The position numbers were made by a program, and so were the translations under genes. The notes below the pieces were generated by a model that was not told the DNA's origin, searched no databases, and worked only from the letters and a program-made list of their open reading frames with translations. A stretch of 64,000 nucleotides of DNA from Thiohalobacter thiocyanaticus (GTDB lineage: Bacteria; Pseudomonadota; Gammaproteobacteria; Thiohalobacterales; Thiohalobacteraceae), in the NCBI RefSeq assembly GCF_003932505.1, contig NZ_QZMU01000001.1, positions 558,001-622,000 on the forward strand, read 5' to 3'. Below, in pieces: positions 35,927 through 45,627 of the stretch. Each line of letters starts with the position of its first letter. Position 1 is the first letter of the stretch.

Positions 35927-37130
35927 GATCAGTCTGGTTGAACAGGTGCTCATCACCTTCGGCGGGCTGTTTCTGCTGGGACTGGTCGCCGATCTGATCG
36001 GCCGGCACTCCCCCTTGCCGCGCGTGACCCTGCTGTTGCTGTCGGGATTCGCAATCGGGCCTTCCCTTCTCGACTGGCTGCCCGATTTCACCGACGACTG
36101 GTTCCCGGTGCTCACCGACATCGCCCTGGCCATGATCGGCTTTCTGCTCGGCCAGAAGATGACCCGCGCGGGTCTCGCCGAACTCGGCCGCCCGGTGCTT
36201 GCGCTGTCCCTCGGGGAGGTGCTCGTCACCGCGCTGCTGGTATTCAGCCTGTTGCTCCTGTTCGGCGTCTCTGTAGAGATTGCGCTGCTGCTTGCGGGCA
36301 TCGCCCCCGCCAGCGCGCCGGCCGCGACCGTGGATGTCGTGCACGAGTACCGCGCCAGCGGCAGATTCACTGACACCCTGCTGGGCATTGTGGCCATCGA
36401 CGATGCCTGGGGCCTGCTGCTGTTCAGTCTGCTGCTGGCCATCGCCCAGGCCCAGACAGGTCAACAGGGTGCGGTGGACAGCGTGCTGCACGGAGGCTGG
36501 GAGATCGGCGGTGCGCTGATCCTGGGGTTGGCCCTGGGTCTGCCCATGGCCTATATCACGGGGCGCGTCCGTCCCGGCGAACCGACCCAGGCCGAGGCCC
36601 TCGGACTGGTCATGCTGGGCGCCGGCCTCGCCGAATGGCTGAATGTCTCCTATATCCTGACCGCCATGATCATGGGGGCGATGGTCGCCAACGTGGCCCA
36701 CCATCACGACCGGCCCTTTCGCGCCATCAAGGGCTTCGAGTGGCCGTTCATGATCCTGTTCTTTCTGCTTGCCGGCGCCGCCCTGCATCTCGACGCCCTG
36801 CTTCAGGCCGGCGCACTTGCGGCTGCCTACATCGGGCTGCGCACCGCCGGTCTGGTCATTGGTGCACGCCTGGGGGGACGTTTCATCGGGATAGAGCCCG
36901 GCGTGCGTAACTGGATCGGGCTGGCCCTGTTACCGCAGGCCGGTGTGGCCATCGGGATGACGCTGCTCGCCGGTCAGCGCTTTCCCGAAATCCGCGACAC
37001 GATCCTGCCGGTGATCCTCGGTTCCACCGTGATCTTCGAACTCATCGGCCCGGTCATCACTCGCTGGACCCTGATCCGGGCCGGGGACATTCCGTCCTCC
37101 AGCACGCACAAGGGGAGGTCCGGACAATGA
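35913..37130 (+). CDS. Cation:proton antiporter inside the N-ATPase operon
   Basis: A 405-residue membrane protein with about 12 hydrophobic segments, of the monovalent cation:proton antiporter superfamily. IAPASAPAATVDVVHEY and GIVAIDDAWGLLLF correspond to the unwound-helix and acidic-pair regions of CPA transporters. It begins at GTG 35913 (or GTG 35919), inside atpQ, and its stop overlaps atpR by 4 bp, so it is an integral part of the transcript. Such a gene is not in the standard atpDCQRBEFAG set. Sodium or potassium exchange for protons is inferred; the ion is not known. Confidence 0.88.
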   Translation: MSVTEISLVEQVLITFGGLFLLGLVADLIGRHSPLPRVTLLLLSGFAIGPSLLDWLPDFTDDWFPVLTDIALAMIGFLLGQKMTRAGLAELGRPVLALSLGEVLVTALLVFSLLLLFGVSVEIALLLAGIAPASAPAATVDVVHEYRASGRFTDTLLGIVAIDDAWGLLLFSLLLAIAQAQTGQQGAVDSVLHGGWEIGGALILGLALGLPMAYITGRVRPGEPTQAEALGLVMLGAGLAEWLNVSYILTAMIMGAMVANVAHHHDRPFRAIKGFEWPFMILFFLLAGAALHLDALLQAGALAAAYIGLRTAGLVIGARLGGRFIGIEPGVRNWIGLALLPQAGVAIGMTLLAGQRFPEIRDTILPVILGSTVIFELIGPVITRWTLIRAGDIPSSSTHKGRSGQ

Positions 37131-37423
37131 GCGAACTGCTGCAGCTGATCTTCGCGTTTGCCGCCGGCATCCTTCTCGGCCTGGTGTTCTTCTGGGGCCT
37201 GTGGCTCACGATCGCCGGCCTGCCACGGGCCCCACGGCCGGGGCTGCGCCTGCTGGGCAGCCTGCTGCTCCGGCTGGGCCTGGTGCTTGCGGGGTTCTAT
37301 TTCATCGCCCGCAACGGCGACTGGCAGCCGGTATTGGCCGCCGCGCTCGGCTTCACCCTGCCGCGACTGCTGCTGGTCCGGCGTCTGGCGCTGCATCACC
37401 TCAACAGGGAGTCGGATGCATGA
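37127..37423 (+). CDS. atpR: N-ATPase AtpR subunit
   Basis: A 98-residue protein with three hydrophobic helices and conserved membrane-edge arginines (GLWLTIAGLPRAPRPGLRLL, ALGFTLPRLLLVRRL). AtpR is specific to N-ATPases and proposed to interact with the rotor ring or AtpE during assembly. ATGA overlaps link it both to the antiporter gene and to atpB. Confidence 0.85.
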   Translation: MSELLQLIFAFAAGILLGLVFFWGLWLTIAGLPRAPRPGLRLLGSLLLRLGLVLAGFYFIARNGDWQPVLAAALGFTLPRLLLVRRLALHHLNRESDA

Positions 37424-38151
37424 CCATCAGCCCCGACAGCGTCGTCTTCTGGCAGTGGGGTTGGTTCTCCCTCAATGCCACCATCGTCTTCACCTGGGGC
37501 GTCATGGCGCTGCTGACCCTGATCTCGTGGCTGGTGACACGGCGCCTGTCCACCGGCACGAACTTCTCGCGCTGGCAGAACCTGCTGGAGGTTCTGGTCA
37601 CCGGCATGCGCGACCAGATCCGGCAGATCAGCCACCAGGAGCCGGGACGGTACCTGCCCTTCGTGGGCAGCCTGTTCCTGCTCATCGCCATGGCCAACCT
37701 GCTCAACGTGGTGCCCGGCTATATGGCGCCGACCGGCTCGCTGTCCACCACCACGGCACTGGCCATCTGCGTATTCGTCGCGGTCCCGTTGTACGGCATC
37801 GTCTACGAGGGCCCGCTGACCTACCTGCGGCATTACATCAGGCCGACCTGGCTGATGCTGCCCTTCAATGTCATCGGCGAGATCTCGCGCACCATCGCCC
37901 TGGCGGTACGCCTGTACGGCAACATCATGAGCGGCACGGTCATCGTCGCCATTCTGCTCAGTCTCACCCCTTACTTCTTTCCGGTCGTGATGCAGCTGCT
38001 GGGGCTGCTGACCGGAATGATCCAGGCCTACATCTTCGCCGTCCTGGCCATGGTCTACATCGCCTCCGCCACCTCGGTCCGGCAAGGGAACCGGGGCAGC
38101 GGCAATCCACCGCAATCCGCATCGGAACCACAGGGAGAACAACATGGATAA
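37420..38151 (+). CDS. atpB: N-ATPase subunit a
   Basis: A 243-residue, five-to-six-helix stator subunit that lets ions reach the rotor. The essential arginine is R164 in TIALAVRLYGNIMSG; the last long helix (LLGLLTGMIQAYIFAVLAMVYI) carries the Gln facing it. The ATG at 37420 overlaps the atpR stop; atpE begins 8 bp before its end. Confidence 0.92.
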   Translation: MTISPDSVVFWQWGWFSLNATIVFTWGVMALLTLISWLVTRRLSTGTNFSRWQNLLEVLVTGMRDQIRQISHQEPGRYLPFVGSLFLLIAMANLLNVVPGYMAPTGSLSTTTALAICVFVAVPLYGIVYEGPLTYLRHYIRPTWLMLPFNVIGEISRTIALAVRLYGNIMSGTVIVAILLSLTPYFFPVVMQLLGLLTGMIQAYIFAVLAMVYIASATSVRQGNRGSGNPPQSASEPQGEQHG

Positions 38152-38422
38152 CATCTCCGTCATCGGCATGATCTCGGTGATCACCGCCGGCCTGACCATC
38201 GCCATCGGCTCGATCGGCCCCGCGCTGGGCGAAGGCCGGGCCGTGGCCCAGGCCCTGAGTGCGATCGCCCAGCAGCCGGACGAGTCCGGCACCATCACCC
38301 GCACCCTGTTCGTCGGCCTGGCCATGATCGAGTCAACCGCCATCTACTGTTTCGTGGTGGCCATGATCCTGATCTTCGCCAATCCGTTCTGGGAACATGT
38401 CACCGCGGCCGCGGGGGGCTGA
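38144..38422 (+). CDS. atpE: N-ATPase rotor subunit c
   Basis: A 92-residue helical hairpin. The ion-binding Glu is E63 in AMIESTAIY; S64, T65 and Y68 match the Na-binding residues of Ilyobacter tartaricus c. In helix 1, where that protein has Gln32, there is a second acidic residue, E30 (PALGEGRAV). This two-carboxylate pattern is typical of N-ATPases, whose ion (sodium or proton) cannot be decided from sequence alone. Confidence 0.94.
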   Translation: MDNISVIGMISVITAGLTIAIGSIGPALGEGRAVAQALSAIAQQPDESGTITRTLFVGLAMIESTAIYCFVVAMILIFANPFWEHVTAAAGG

Positions 38423-38426
38423 TTCG

Positions 38427-39194
38427 ATGACGATCGACTGGGTCACGGTCTCGGCGCAGATCGTCAATTTCCTGATCCTGGTCTGGTTGTTGAAGCGGTT
38501 CCTGTACCAGCCGGTCATTCGCGCCATGGATCGCCGCGAGCAGCGCGTCAGCAACCGGCTGAACGAGGCACAGGAACGCGAACAGGCCGCCGAGGACAGG
38601 GCCAGACAGTTCGAGAAAAAGAGCGAGTCCCTCGACCGGCGCCGCGACGAGATCCTGAACCAGGCGCGGGAGGATGCCGCGCGGGAGAAAAAGCAGATGC
38701 TGGAAGACGCACGCGCGGAAGTCGCCGGAACCCGCCGGCACTGGCAGCAGCAGGCCAATGCCGAGAAGGAGGAGTTCCTGGCCAATCTGCGCCATGCAGC
38801 GGCAGAGGCGATCCAGGCCATCGCCCGGAAGGGCCTGCGCGATCTGGCGGACGCCGAGCTGGAGGAGCGCATCGTTCACACCTTCATCGAGCGGCTGAAA
38901 TCGCTGGATGCGGACAGCCGCAAGGCGCTGGCGCAGACCGCCGAACCGGTGCGCATCGCCAGCGCCTTCGAGCTGGACTCCGGCCTGCGCAGCCGGCTGA
39001 CCCGCGCCATCCACGAACAGCTCGCCGAGCAGGTCGAGGTCGAGTACCGCCGTTCCCCGGAACTGCTGGGCGGCATCCAGCTCGCCCGCGGCGGGCGGCG
39101 GCTGGGCTGGAACCTGGCGGATTACATGGAGGAACTGGAGGAGCGGGTCGAGACCGCCTTCAGTCCCGCCGAATCGACCCGGGAAGAGGACTGA
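38427..39194 (+). CDS. atpF: N-ATPase subunit b with delta-like C-terminal part
   Basis: A 255-residue peripheral-stalk protein: one N-terminal membrane helix ([15 protein letters not shown]), a long charged coiled coil (residues ~35-150) and an extra C-terminal domain ([40 protein letters not shown]) resembling the delta subunit. Because the operon has no atpH, this part likely replaces delta. ATG at 38427. Confidence 0.9.
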   Translation: MTIDWVTVSAQIVNFLILVWLLKRFLYQPVIRAMDRREQRVSNRLNEAQEREQAAEDRARQFEKKSESLDRRRDEILNQAREDAAREKKQMLEDARAEVAGTRRHWQQQANAEKEEFLANLRHAAAEAIQAIARKGLRDLADAELEERIVHTFIERLKSLDADSRKALAQTAEPVRIASAFELDSGLRSRLTRAIHEQLAEQVEVEYRRSPELLGGIQLARGGRRLGWNLADYMEELEERVETAFSPAESTREED

Positions 39195-39198
39195 GCGC

Positions 39199-40722
39199 AT
39201 GTTGCAGGCGCTGCTCGAGGACATCGTGGCCAGGGTGGACGCGGCGAATGCAGACATCCGGCCGGAACTCCGGCTGCGGGAGATCGGGACGGTGACACAG
39301 GTGGGCGGCGGCATCGCCCGCATCAGGGGCCTGCCGGGCGTGACCTCGGAGGAACTGGTCCGGTTCGCCGGCGGTGTGCTCGGGGTTGCCATCAATCTGG
39401 AACCGGACGAAGTCGGCATCATGCTGCTCGATGACAACGCCAGGCTGGCAGCGGGCACCGAGGTCTATGCCACCGGCCGCGAGGTGGACACGCCGGTCGG
39501 CGACGCCCTGCTGGGCCGGGTGCTCGACGCCACCGGCCGGGTGCTCGATCACGGCAAGGCGCTGCGCTTCAGCGAGCGGCGCCCGATCGAGCGTCCCGCC
39601 CCCGCCATCATCGATCGGGAGCCGGTCACCGTGCCGCTGGAGACCGGCATCAAGACGATCGACGCCCTCATCCCCATCGGCCGCGGCCAGCGTGAACTCA
39701 TTGTCGGCGACCGCCAGACCGGCAAGACCTCGGTGGCCGTCGACACCATCATCAATCAACGTGACAAGGACGTCATCTGTATCTACTGCGCCATCGGCCA
39801 GCGCGGCACGGCGGTCGCCCGGGTGGTGGACACGCTGCGCCGGAACGAGGCCCTGCAACACACCATCGTGGTCGTGGCTTCGGACGAGGATGTGCCGGGG
39901 CTGCGCTTCATCACGCCCTACGCGGCCACCACCATGGCCGAATATTTCATGGAGCAGGGCCGGGACACCCTCATCGTCTACGACGACCTCACCCGGCATG
40001 CCCGCGCCTACCGAGAGCTGTCCCTGCTGCTGCGCCGGCCGCCGGGCCGGGAGGCCTACCCGGGCGATATCTTCTATATCCACTCGCGCATGCTGGAGCG
40101 CGCGACCCATCTCAACGGCGACCGCGGCGGCGGCTCGCTGACGGCGCTGCCCATTGTCGAGACCCAGGCGCAGGACATCTCGGCCTATATCCCGACCAAC
40201 CTCATCTCCATCACCGATGGCCAGATCTATCTGTCGCCGGTCCTGTTCCACAAGGGCGTGCTGCCGGCCATCGACGTGGGCAAGTCGGTGTCCAGGGTCG
40301 GCGGCAAGACCCAGTACCCGGCCTATCGCAGCGTGGCCGGCGATCTGCGCCTGTCGTACTCCCAGTTCGAGGAACTGGAAACCTTCGCCCGCTTCGCCAC
40401 CCGCCTGGACGAAGACACCCGCGCGACCATCGAACACGGTCGCCGCGTGCGCGAGATTCTCAAACAACGCGAGCACCACCCGCTGCGCGCCAGCGAACAG
40501 ATGGCCGTACTCAAGGCCGTCAACGCCGGTCTGTTCGACGAGCTGCCGCTGGAGCGGATCGACGAGGTCGAGGCGGCGATCCAGCGTCGGATCGTGCAGG
40601 AATTCCCGCAGCTGTGCGAACGCCTGGACGCCGGCGAGGCGCTGGATGATTCCCAGTGGCAGCAGGTGCTGGACCTGGCCCGCGACCAGCTCGCCGAAAT
40701 GCGCGACAAGCAGGAGGCATAA
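39199..40722 (+). CDS. atpA: N-ATPase alpha subunit
   Basis: A 507-residue non-catalytic nucleotide-binding subunit with P-loop GDRQTGKT (170-177), the [14 protein letters not shown] and [20 protein letters not shown] stretches, and [20 protein letters not shown]. It starts 4 bp after atpF, preceded by GAGGA. Confidence 0.94.
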   Translation: MLQALLEDIVARVDAANADIRPELRLREIGTVTQVGGGIARIRGLPGVTSEELVRFAGGVLGVAINLEPDEVGIMLLDDNARLAAGTEVYATGREVDTPVGDALLGRVLDATGRVLDHGKALRFSERRPIERPAPAIIDREPVTVPLETGIKTIDALIPIGRGQRELIVGDRQTGKTSVAVDTIINQRDKDVICIYCAIGQRGTAVARVVDTLRRNEALQHTIVVVASDEDVPGLRFITPYAATTMAEYFMEQGRDTLIVYDDLTRHARAYRELSLLLRRPPGREAYPGDIFYIHSRMLERATHLNGDRGGGSLTALPIVETQAQDISAYIPTNLISITDGQIYLSPVLFHKGVLPAIDVGKSVSRVGGKTQYPAYRSVAGDLRLSYSQFEELETFARFATRLDEDTRATIEHGRRVREILKQREHHPLRASEQMAVLKAVNAGLFDELPLERIDEVEAAIQRRIVQEFPQLCERLDAGEALDDSQWQQVLDLARDQLAEMRDKQEA

Positions 40723-40727
40723 GTCCC

Positions 40728-41627
40728 ATGGAATCCCTCGAACGCCTGCACCGGCAGCTGGACAGCCTGGACGAACTGCGCACCGTGGTGCGCACCATGA
40801 AGGCGCTCTCTGCGGCGAGCATCCGGCAATACGAACAGGCGGTCACCGCCCTGTCCGGCTACTACCGAACCATCGAGCAGGGTCTGCAGGCCGTGTTCAG
40901 GGAAATGGAGCCGCCCGCCCCCGCCGCTGGACAGAAGCGATCGGCACAGCGATCGGCTGCGATCGTGTTCGGTTCCGATCATGGTCTCTGCGGTCGTTTC
41001 AACGAGGACATCGCCAGCTGTACGCTGGAGCACATGGACACGAAGCCCGCCCCACGGGAAGACCGGCTGATCCTCGCCGTCGGCGCCCGTGTGGTCGCGA
41101 GTCTGGAACAACAGGGCCAGAAGATCGAGGCGGACTTCCCGGCCCCCGGCTCGGCCGCCCGGATCACGGCAGCCGTGGAAGAGATCCTGCTGCAGGTGGA
41201 CGCATGGCGCGAGCAGGCCGGTGTGCACTCTGTCCATCTGTTCTACAACCGCCATTCCAGCGGCAGGGGATATCGGCCTACCGAAATCGAGCTGTTACCC
41301 ATTGACCTGCGCCGTTTCCACCGCCTCCGCGCCGCGCCCTGGCCCTCGCGCAGTCTGCCCGCCTTCAGCATGGAGCGTGAGGTTCTGCTCAGCCGACTGC
41401 TGCATCAGTACCTGTTCGTTTCCATCTTCCGTGCCTGCGCCGAATCCCAGGCAAGCGAGCACGCGAGCCGGCTGGCCGCCATGCAATCAGCGGAGCGTAA
41501 CCTGGACGAGCGACTGGAGGAGGTGACCCTGTCCTTCCGCCGCGCCCGCCAGAATGCCATCACCTCCGAGCTGCTGGATGTGGTGACCGGCTTTGAAGCG
41601 ATCACGACAGGCAGCAACCAGGGCTAG
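40728..41627 (+). CDS. atpG: N-ATPase gamma subunit
   Basis: A 299-residue rotor shaft, more diverged than the other subunits. It shows the conserved ends: VVRTMKALSAASIRQYEQA at the N-terminus and ESQASEHASRLAAMQSAERN with RARQNAITSELLDVVTGFEA at the C-terminus. The ATG at 40728 is preceded by AGGAGG. The next gene starts 8 bp later, so trehalose genes may be read from the same transcript. Confidence 0.9.
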   Translation: MESLERLHRQLDSLDELRTVVRTMKALSAASIRQYEQAVTALSGYYRTIEQGLQAVFREMEPPAPAAGQKRSAQRSAAIVFGSDHGLCGRFNEDIASCTLEHMDTKPAPREDRLILAVGARVVASLEQQGQKIEADFPAPGSAARITAAVEEILLQVDAWREQAGVHSVHLFYNRHSSGRGYRPTEIELLPIDLRRFHRLRAAPWPSRSLPAFSMEREVLLSRLLHQYLFVSIFRACAESQASEHASRLAAMQSAERNLDERLEEVTLSFRRARQNAITSELLDVVTGFEAITTGSNQG

Positions 41628-41635
41628 TACATGAC

Positions 41636-43213
41636 ATGAATCACACCGCTCCCGACAAGTCGCTGTCAGCCGGGGATTTCGATGCCGCCGTGTTCGATCT
41701 CGACGGTGTCATCACACGTACGGCCCGGCTGCATGCAGCGGCGTGGAAAGCCCTGTTCGACGAATATCTCAAGCAGCACACACCTGCGGATGACACCTTT
41801 CAGCCCTTCGACATCGAGTCCGACTACCGCAGGTACGTGGATGGCAAGCCCCGCTACGAGGGCGTGCGCAGCTTCCTCGAAGCCCGCGGCATCGAGTTGC
41901 CGTACGGCAGCCCCCACGATGCGCCCGACGCAGAGACGGTGTGCGGCCTCGGCAATCGCAAGAACCGGCTATTTCTGCAGCGACTCGAAGCCGGGGGCGT
42001 CGAGGTATTCGACACCAGCATCGAGCTGATCCGCGCCCTGCGCGACGCCGGCCTGCGCACCGCCGTGATCTCCTCCAGCCGCAACTGTCAGGCTGTGCTG
42101 GAGTCCGCCGGCATTGCCGACCTGTTCGATGTCCGCATCGATGGAACCGACCTGCAGCACTCCGATCTGGCGGGCAAACCGGCACCGGACATGTTTCTGC
42201 AAGCCTGCCGCCGGCTCGACTGCGACCCGGCGCGCGCAATCGGCTTCGAGGATGCAGTGGCGGGCGTCCAGGCGGCCCACGCCGCCGGCTACGGCCGGGT
42301 GATCGGCGTCAACCGCGACGATCAACACCAGGCCCTGCGGGAAGGCGGCGCGGATCTGGTCATCGCCGATCTCGGCGAGCTGCGACTCGCAACCGGCGCC
42401 GAAGCCACCCGGCCGGCACGCCGGCTGCCATCCGCGCTCGATTGCCTGGACGAAATCCTCCCCGGCAACGACCGGGAACCGGCGCTGTTCCTGGACTATG
42501 ACGGCACTCTGACCCCGATCGTCTCCCGTCCCGAGGATGCCGACCTGGGCGAGACCCTGCGCCTGACCCTGCAGCGTCTGACCGGCCTGTGCAAGCTGGC
42601 CGTGATCAGCGGCCGGGACCTCGATGACGTGCGTGAGCGCGTCGGCCTCGATACCCTCTGGTATGCCGGCAGCCACGGCTTCGACATCGCCGGACCGGCA
42701 GGCCAGCACTTCCAGTACCAGAAGGGGACCGATTACCTCCCCATACTCGACGCCGCGGAACGGGCGCTGACGGCGGGACTCGCCGATATCCCGGGTTGCC
42801 AGATTGAACGCAAGCGCTTCTCCATCGCCACTCATTATCGCCGGGTGTCCGAGGACGCTGTGCCCAGAATCGGACAGGCCGTCGAAGCGATCCGCAACGC
42901 CCACCCCGGCCTGCGGCTGACACAGGGCAAGAAGATCTTCGAACTGCAGCCGGACATCGACTGGGACAAGGGCAGAGCCCTGCGCTGGATGATGCGCACA
43001 CTGGGCCTGGACCGACACGGATACCTGCCGCTCTACATCGGCGACGACGTCACCGACGAGGATGCCTTCCGGGCGCTGAAAGACGACGGCATCGGCATCC
43101 TGGTCACACAGGACAACCCGTCCACGCACGCTGACTACCGGCTCGATGACCCCGCTGCCGTGGAAACTCTGCTCAACCACATCGCCGAACGGCTCGAGAG
43201 GTCGGCATCATGA
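41636..43213 (+). CDS. Fused beta-phosphoglucomutase and trehalose-phosphatase
   Basis: A 525-residue two-domain HAD protein. Residues ~15-255 are a beta-phosphoglucomutase-like domain (D21 and D23 in FDLDGVIT, ISSSRNCQ, GKPAPDMF, GFEDAVAG). Residues ~280-515 form a trehalose-6-phosphate phosphatase (D287 and D289 in LFLDYDGTLTP, AVISGRDLDDV, GSHGFDI, YIGDDVTDEDAF). The first half should convert beta-glucose 1-phosphate from the downstream GH65 enzyme into glucose 6-phosphate; the second would dephosphorylate trehalose 6-phosphate, although no OtsA is in the window. Overlaps the GH65 gene by 4 bp. Confidence 0.88.
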   Translation: MNHTAPDKSLSAGDFDAAVFDLDGVITRTARLHAAAWKALFDEYLKQHTPADDTFQPFDIESDYRRYVDGKPRYEGVRSFLEARGIELPYGSPHDAPDAETVCGLGNRKNRLFLQRLEAGGVEVFDTSIELIRALRDAGLRTAVISSSRNCQAVLESAGIADLFDVRIDGTDLQHSDLAGKPAPDMFLQACRRLDCDPARAIGFEDAVAGVQAAHAAGYGRVIGVNRDDQHQALREGGADLVIADLGELRLATGAEATRPARRLPSALDCLDEILPGNDREPALFLDYDGTLTPIVSRPEDADLGETLRLTLQRLTGLCKLAVISGRDLDDVRERVGLDTLWYAGSHGFDIAGPAGQHFQYQKGTDYLPILDAAERALTAGLADIPGCQIERKRFSIATHYRRVSEDAVPRIGQAVEAIRNAHPGLRLTQGKKIFELQPDIDWDKGRALRWMMRTLGLDRHGYLPLYIGDDVTDEDAFRALKDDGIGILVTQDNPSTHADYRLDDPAAVETLLNHIAERLERSAS

Positions 43214-45627
43214 ACGGTTGGAAACTCGTCTATGACGCCTGGGACCCGCAGGCCGAACCCCTGCGCGAGGCCCTGTGCACGGTCGGCAACGGCTATTTCG
43301 CCACCCGCGGCGCAGCCGCGGAGTCGCGCGCCGACGCCACCCACTACCCCGGCACCTATATCGCGGGCTGTTATAACCGGTTGCAGACCGAAATCTCCGG
43401 CAGGACGATTGAAAACGAGAGCCTGGTCAATGCACCCAACTGGCTCACTCTCGGCTTTCGCATCGAGGGAGGCGACTGGTTCGATATCGACGCGGTTGAA
43501 GTCCTGTCCTACCATCAGGAACTCGACCTGGCACAGGGTATCCTGCTGCGCTCGCTGCGCTTTCGCGATCCATCGGGGCGGCATACCCGCATCGAACAGC
43601 ATCGGCTGGCATCCATGGCCGCCCCGCACCTGGGCGCACAACTGGTGCTGATCCGGGCCGAGGACTGGTCGGGCGCGATCGAGGTCTGCAGCGCCCTGAA
43701 CGGCTGCGTGGTCAATGCGGGGGTGGCGCGCTACCGGGACCTCAACCACCACCACCTCGCGCCGCTCACAGCCGACACCGGGGCCGACGGCAGCCAGCTG
43801 CTGGAGATGGAAACCAACCAGTCGCACATCCGCATCGCGCTGGCAGCGACCACCCGGCTGTGGCGCAATGGCTCCCTCGTCGAAGTCGAACCCGACTGCC
43901 GCCGGGAAGACGGCTATGTCGCCCATCACTACCGGCTCGAAATCGAGCCGGCGCAGCCACTGCGGATCGAAAAGATCAGCGCCCTCTACACCTCGCGCGA
44001 CCGTGCCATCAGCGCACCCGGGCTGGAAGCACGGAAGGCCGTCGCCGATGCCGCCCCCTTTTCCCGGCTGGCAGAGCGGCATGCCCTGGTGTGGCAACAG
44101 CTCTGGCAGCACTTCGACTTCGACCTCGAGCACGAGACGGCCGGGACCGGGGAGCGCACAGAACGGATACTGCGGCTGCACCTGTTCCACCTGCTGCAGA
44201 CGACCTCGCCCCATGTCATGGATCTCGATGTCGGCGTCCCGGCACGCGGCCTGCACGGTGAGGCCTACCGCGGCCACATCTTCTGGGATGAGCTGTTCGT
44301 GTTTCCACTGTTCAATCTGCGTATGCCGGAAATCACCCGCGCCCTGCTGCGCTACCGCTATCGCCGCCTGGGTGAGGCTCGCCGTGCCGCCCGGGCCGCC
44401 GGCTGTCGCGGCGCCATGTTTCCCTGGCAGAGCGGCAGCAACGGGCGCGAGGAGAGCCAGCGCCTGCATCTCAACCCGGAGTCGGGCAACTGGATTCCGG
44501 ACAACTCGCACCTGCAGCGCCATATCAATGCCGCAGTGGCCTATAACACCTGGCAGTACTACCAGGCCACCCGCGACGTGGAATTCCTTTCCTTCTACGG
44601 CGCGGAAATGATCCTGGAGATAGCGCGTTTCTGGGCTGGCGTCGCCACCTACAACAACCAGCGAAAACGCTACGAGATCCTGGGGGTAATGGGACCGGAC
44701 GAACACCACGACAGCTACCCGGGCGCCGAGCAGCCCGGCCTCGACAACAACGCCTATACCAACCTCATGGCGGTATGGGTGCTGTCCCGGGCGCTGGAAC
44801 TGTGGGACATCCTGCCGGGCCAGCGTCTGACCGAGCTGTGCCAGAGCCTGGATCTATCAAGGGAGGAACTGACTCACTGGGATGAGGTCAGCCGCAGCAT
44901 GTACATACCCTTCCACGGCAAGGGCATTATCAGCCAGTTCGACGGCTACGAGACACTGGAGGAATTCGACTGGGAAGGCTACCGCAAACGCTACGGCGAC
45001 ATTCAGCGTCTGGATCGCATCCTCGAGGCGGAAGAGGACACACCGAACCGCTACCAGGTCTCCAAGCAGGCCGATGTGCTGATGCTGTTCTACCTGTTCT
45101 CCTCGGAAGAACTCTCTGAACTGTTCGAGCGCCTGGACTACCCCTTCGAATACGAGACCATCCCCCGCAACATCGATTACTATATGCAGCGCACCTCCCA
45201 CGGTTCCACCCTTAGCCGCGTGGTGCATTCCTGGGTACTGGCACGGTCCAACCGTCCTGGCTGCTGGCCGCTGTTCATGGAGGCGCTGGAAAGCGATGTC
45301 GCTGACATCCAGGGCGGCACCACCCAGGAGGGCATCCACACCGGCGCCATGGCCGGCACTGTGGACCTCGTCCAGCGCTGCTTCACCGGCATCGAGACCC
45401 GGGGCAACGTGCTCTGGCTCAACCCCAGCCTGCCGGAGGGATTGAAAAGCCTCAACCTGAAAATCCGCTACCGGGGCCATCAGCTGGCATTACACATGAC
45501 ACCGACCCACTTACGCATCAGCACTGAACCCTCTGCCGAGCAGCCGATCAGCATCGGAATCCGGACAGCCGTACATCAGTTGAATCCCGGCGAGATGCGT
45601 CAGTTTGAGTTGCAGCGGGATGGCTGA
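43210..45627 (+). CDS. GH65 disaccharide phosphorylase (trehalose/maltose/kojibiose type)
   Basis: An 805-residue GH65 protein. The inverting phosphorylase pattern is present: HIFWDELFVFP (356-366), the general acid E498 in VMGPDEHHDSYPG, QADVLMLFYLF and SRVVHSWVLARSNR. It splits an alpha-linked disaccharide with phosphate into glucose and beta-glucose 1-phosphate, which the fused beta-phosphoglucomutase upstream can use. Trehalose is the most likely substrate given the context, but maltose or kojibiose cannot be excluded. Last gene of the plus-strand block. Confidence 0.88.
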   Translation: MNGWKLVYDAWDPQAEPLREALCTVGNGYFATRGAAAESRADATHYPGTYIAGCYNRLQTEISGRTIENESLVNAPNWLTLGFRIEGGDWFDIDAVEVLSYHQELDLAQGILLRSLRFRDPSGRHTRIEQHRLASMAAPHLGAQLVLIRAEDWSGAIEVCSALNGCVVNAGVARYRDLNHHHLAPLTADTGADGSQLLEMETNQSHIRIALAATTRLWRNGSLVEVEPDCRREDGYVAHHYRLEIEPAQPLRIEKISALYTSRDRAISAPGLEARKAVADAAPFSRLAERHALVWQQLWQHFDFDLEHETAGTGERTERILRLHLFHLLQTTSPHVMDLDVGVPARGLHGEAYRGHIFWDELFVFPLFNLRMPEITRALLRYRYRRLGEARRAARAAGCRGAMFPWQSGSNGREESQRLHLNPESGNWIPDNSHLQRHINAAVAYNTWQYYQATRDVEFLSFYGAEMILEIARFWAGVATYNNQRKRYEILGVMGPDEHHDSYPGAEQPGLDNNAYTNLMAVWVLSRALELWDILPGQRLTELCQSLDLSREELTHWDEVSRSMYIPFHGKGIISQFDGYETLEEFDWEGYRKRYGDIQRLDRILEAEEDTPNRYQVSKQADVLMLFYLFSSEELSELFERLDYPFEYETIPRNIDYYMQRTSHGSTLSRVVHSWVLARSNRPGCWPLFMEALESDVADIQGGTTQEGIHTGAMAGTVDLVQRCFTGIETRGNVLWLNPSLPEGLKSLNLKIRYRGHQLALHMTPTHLRISTEPSAEQPISIGIRTAVHQLNPGEMRQFELQRDG

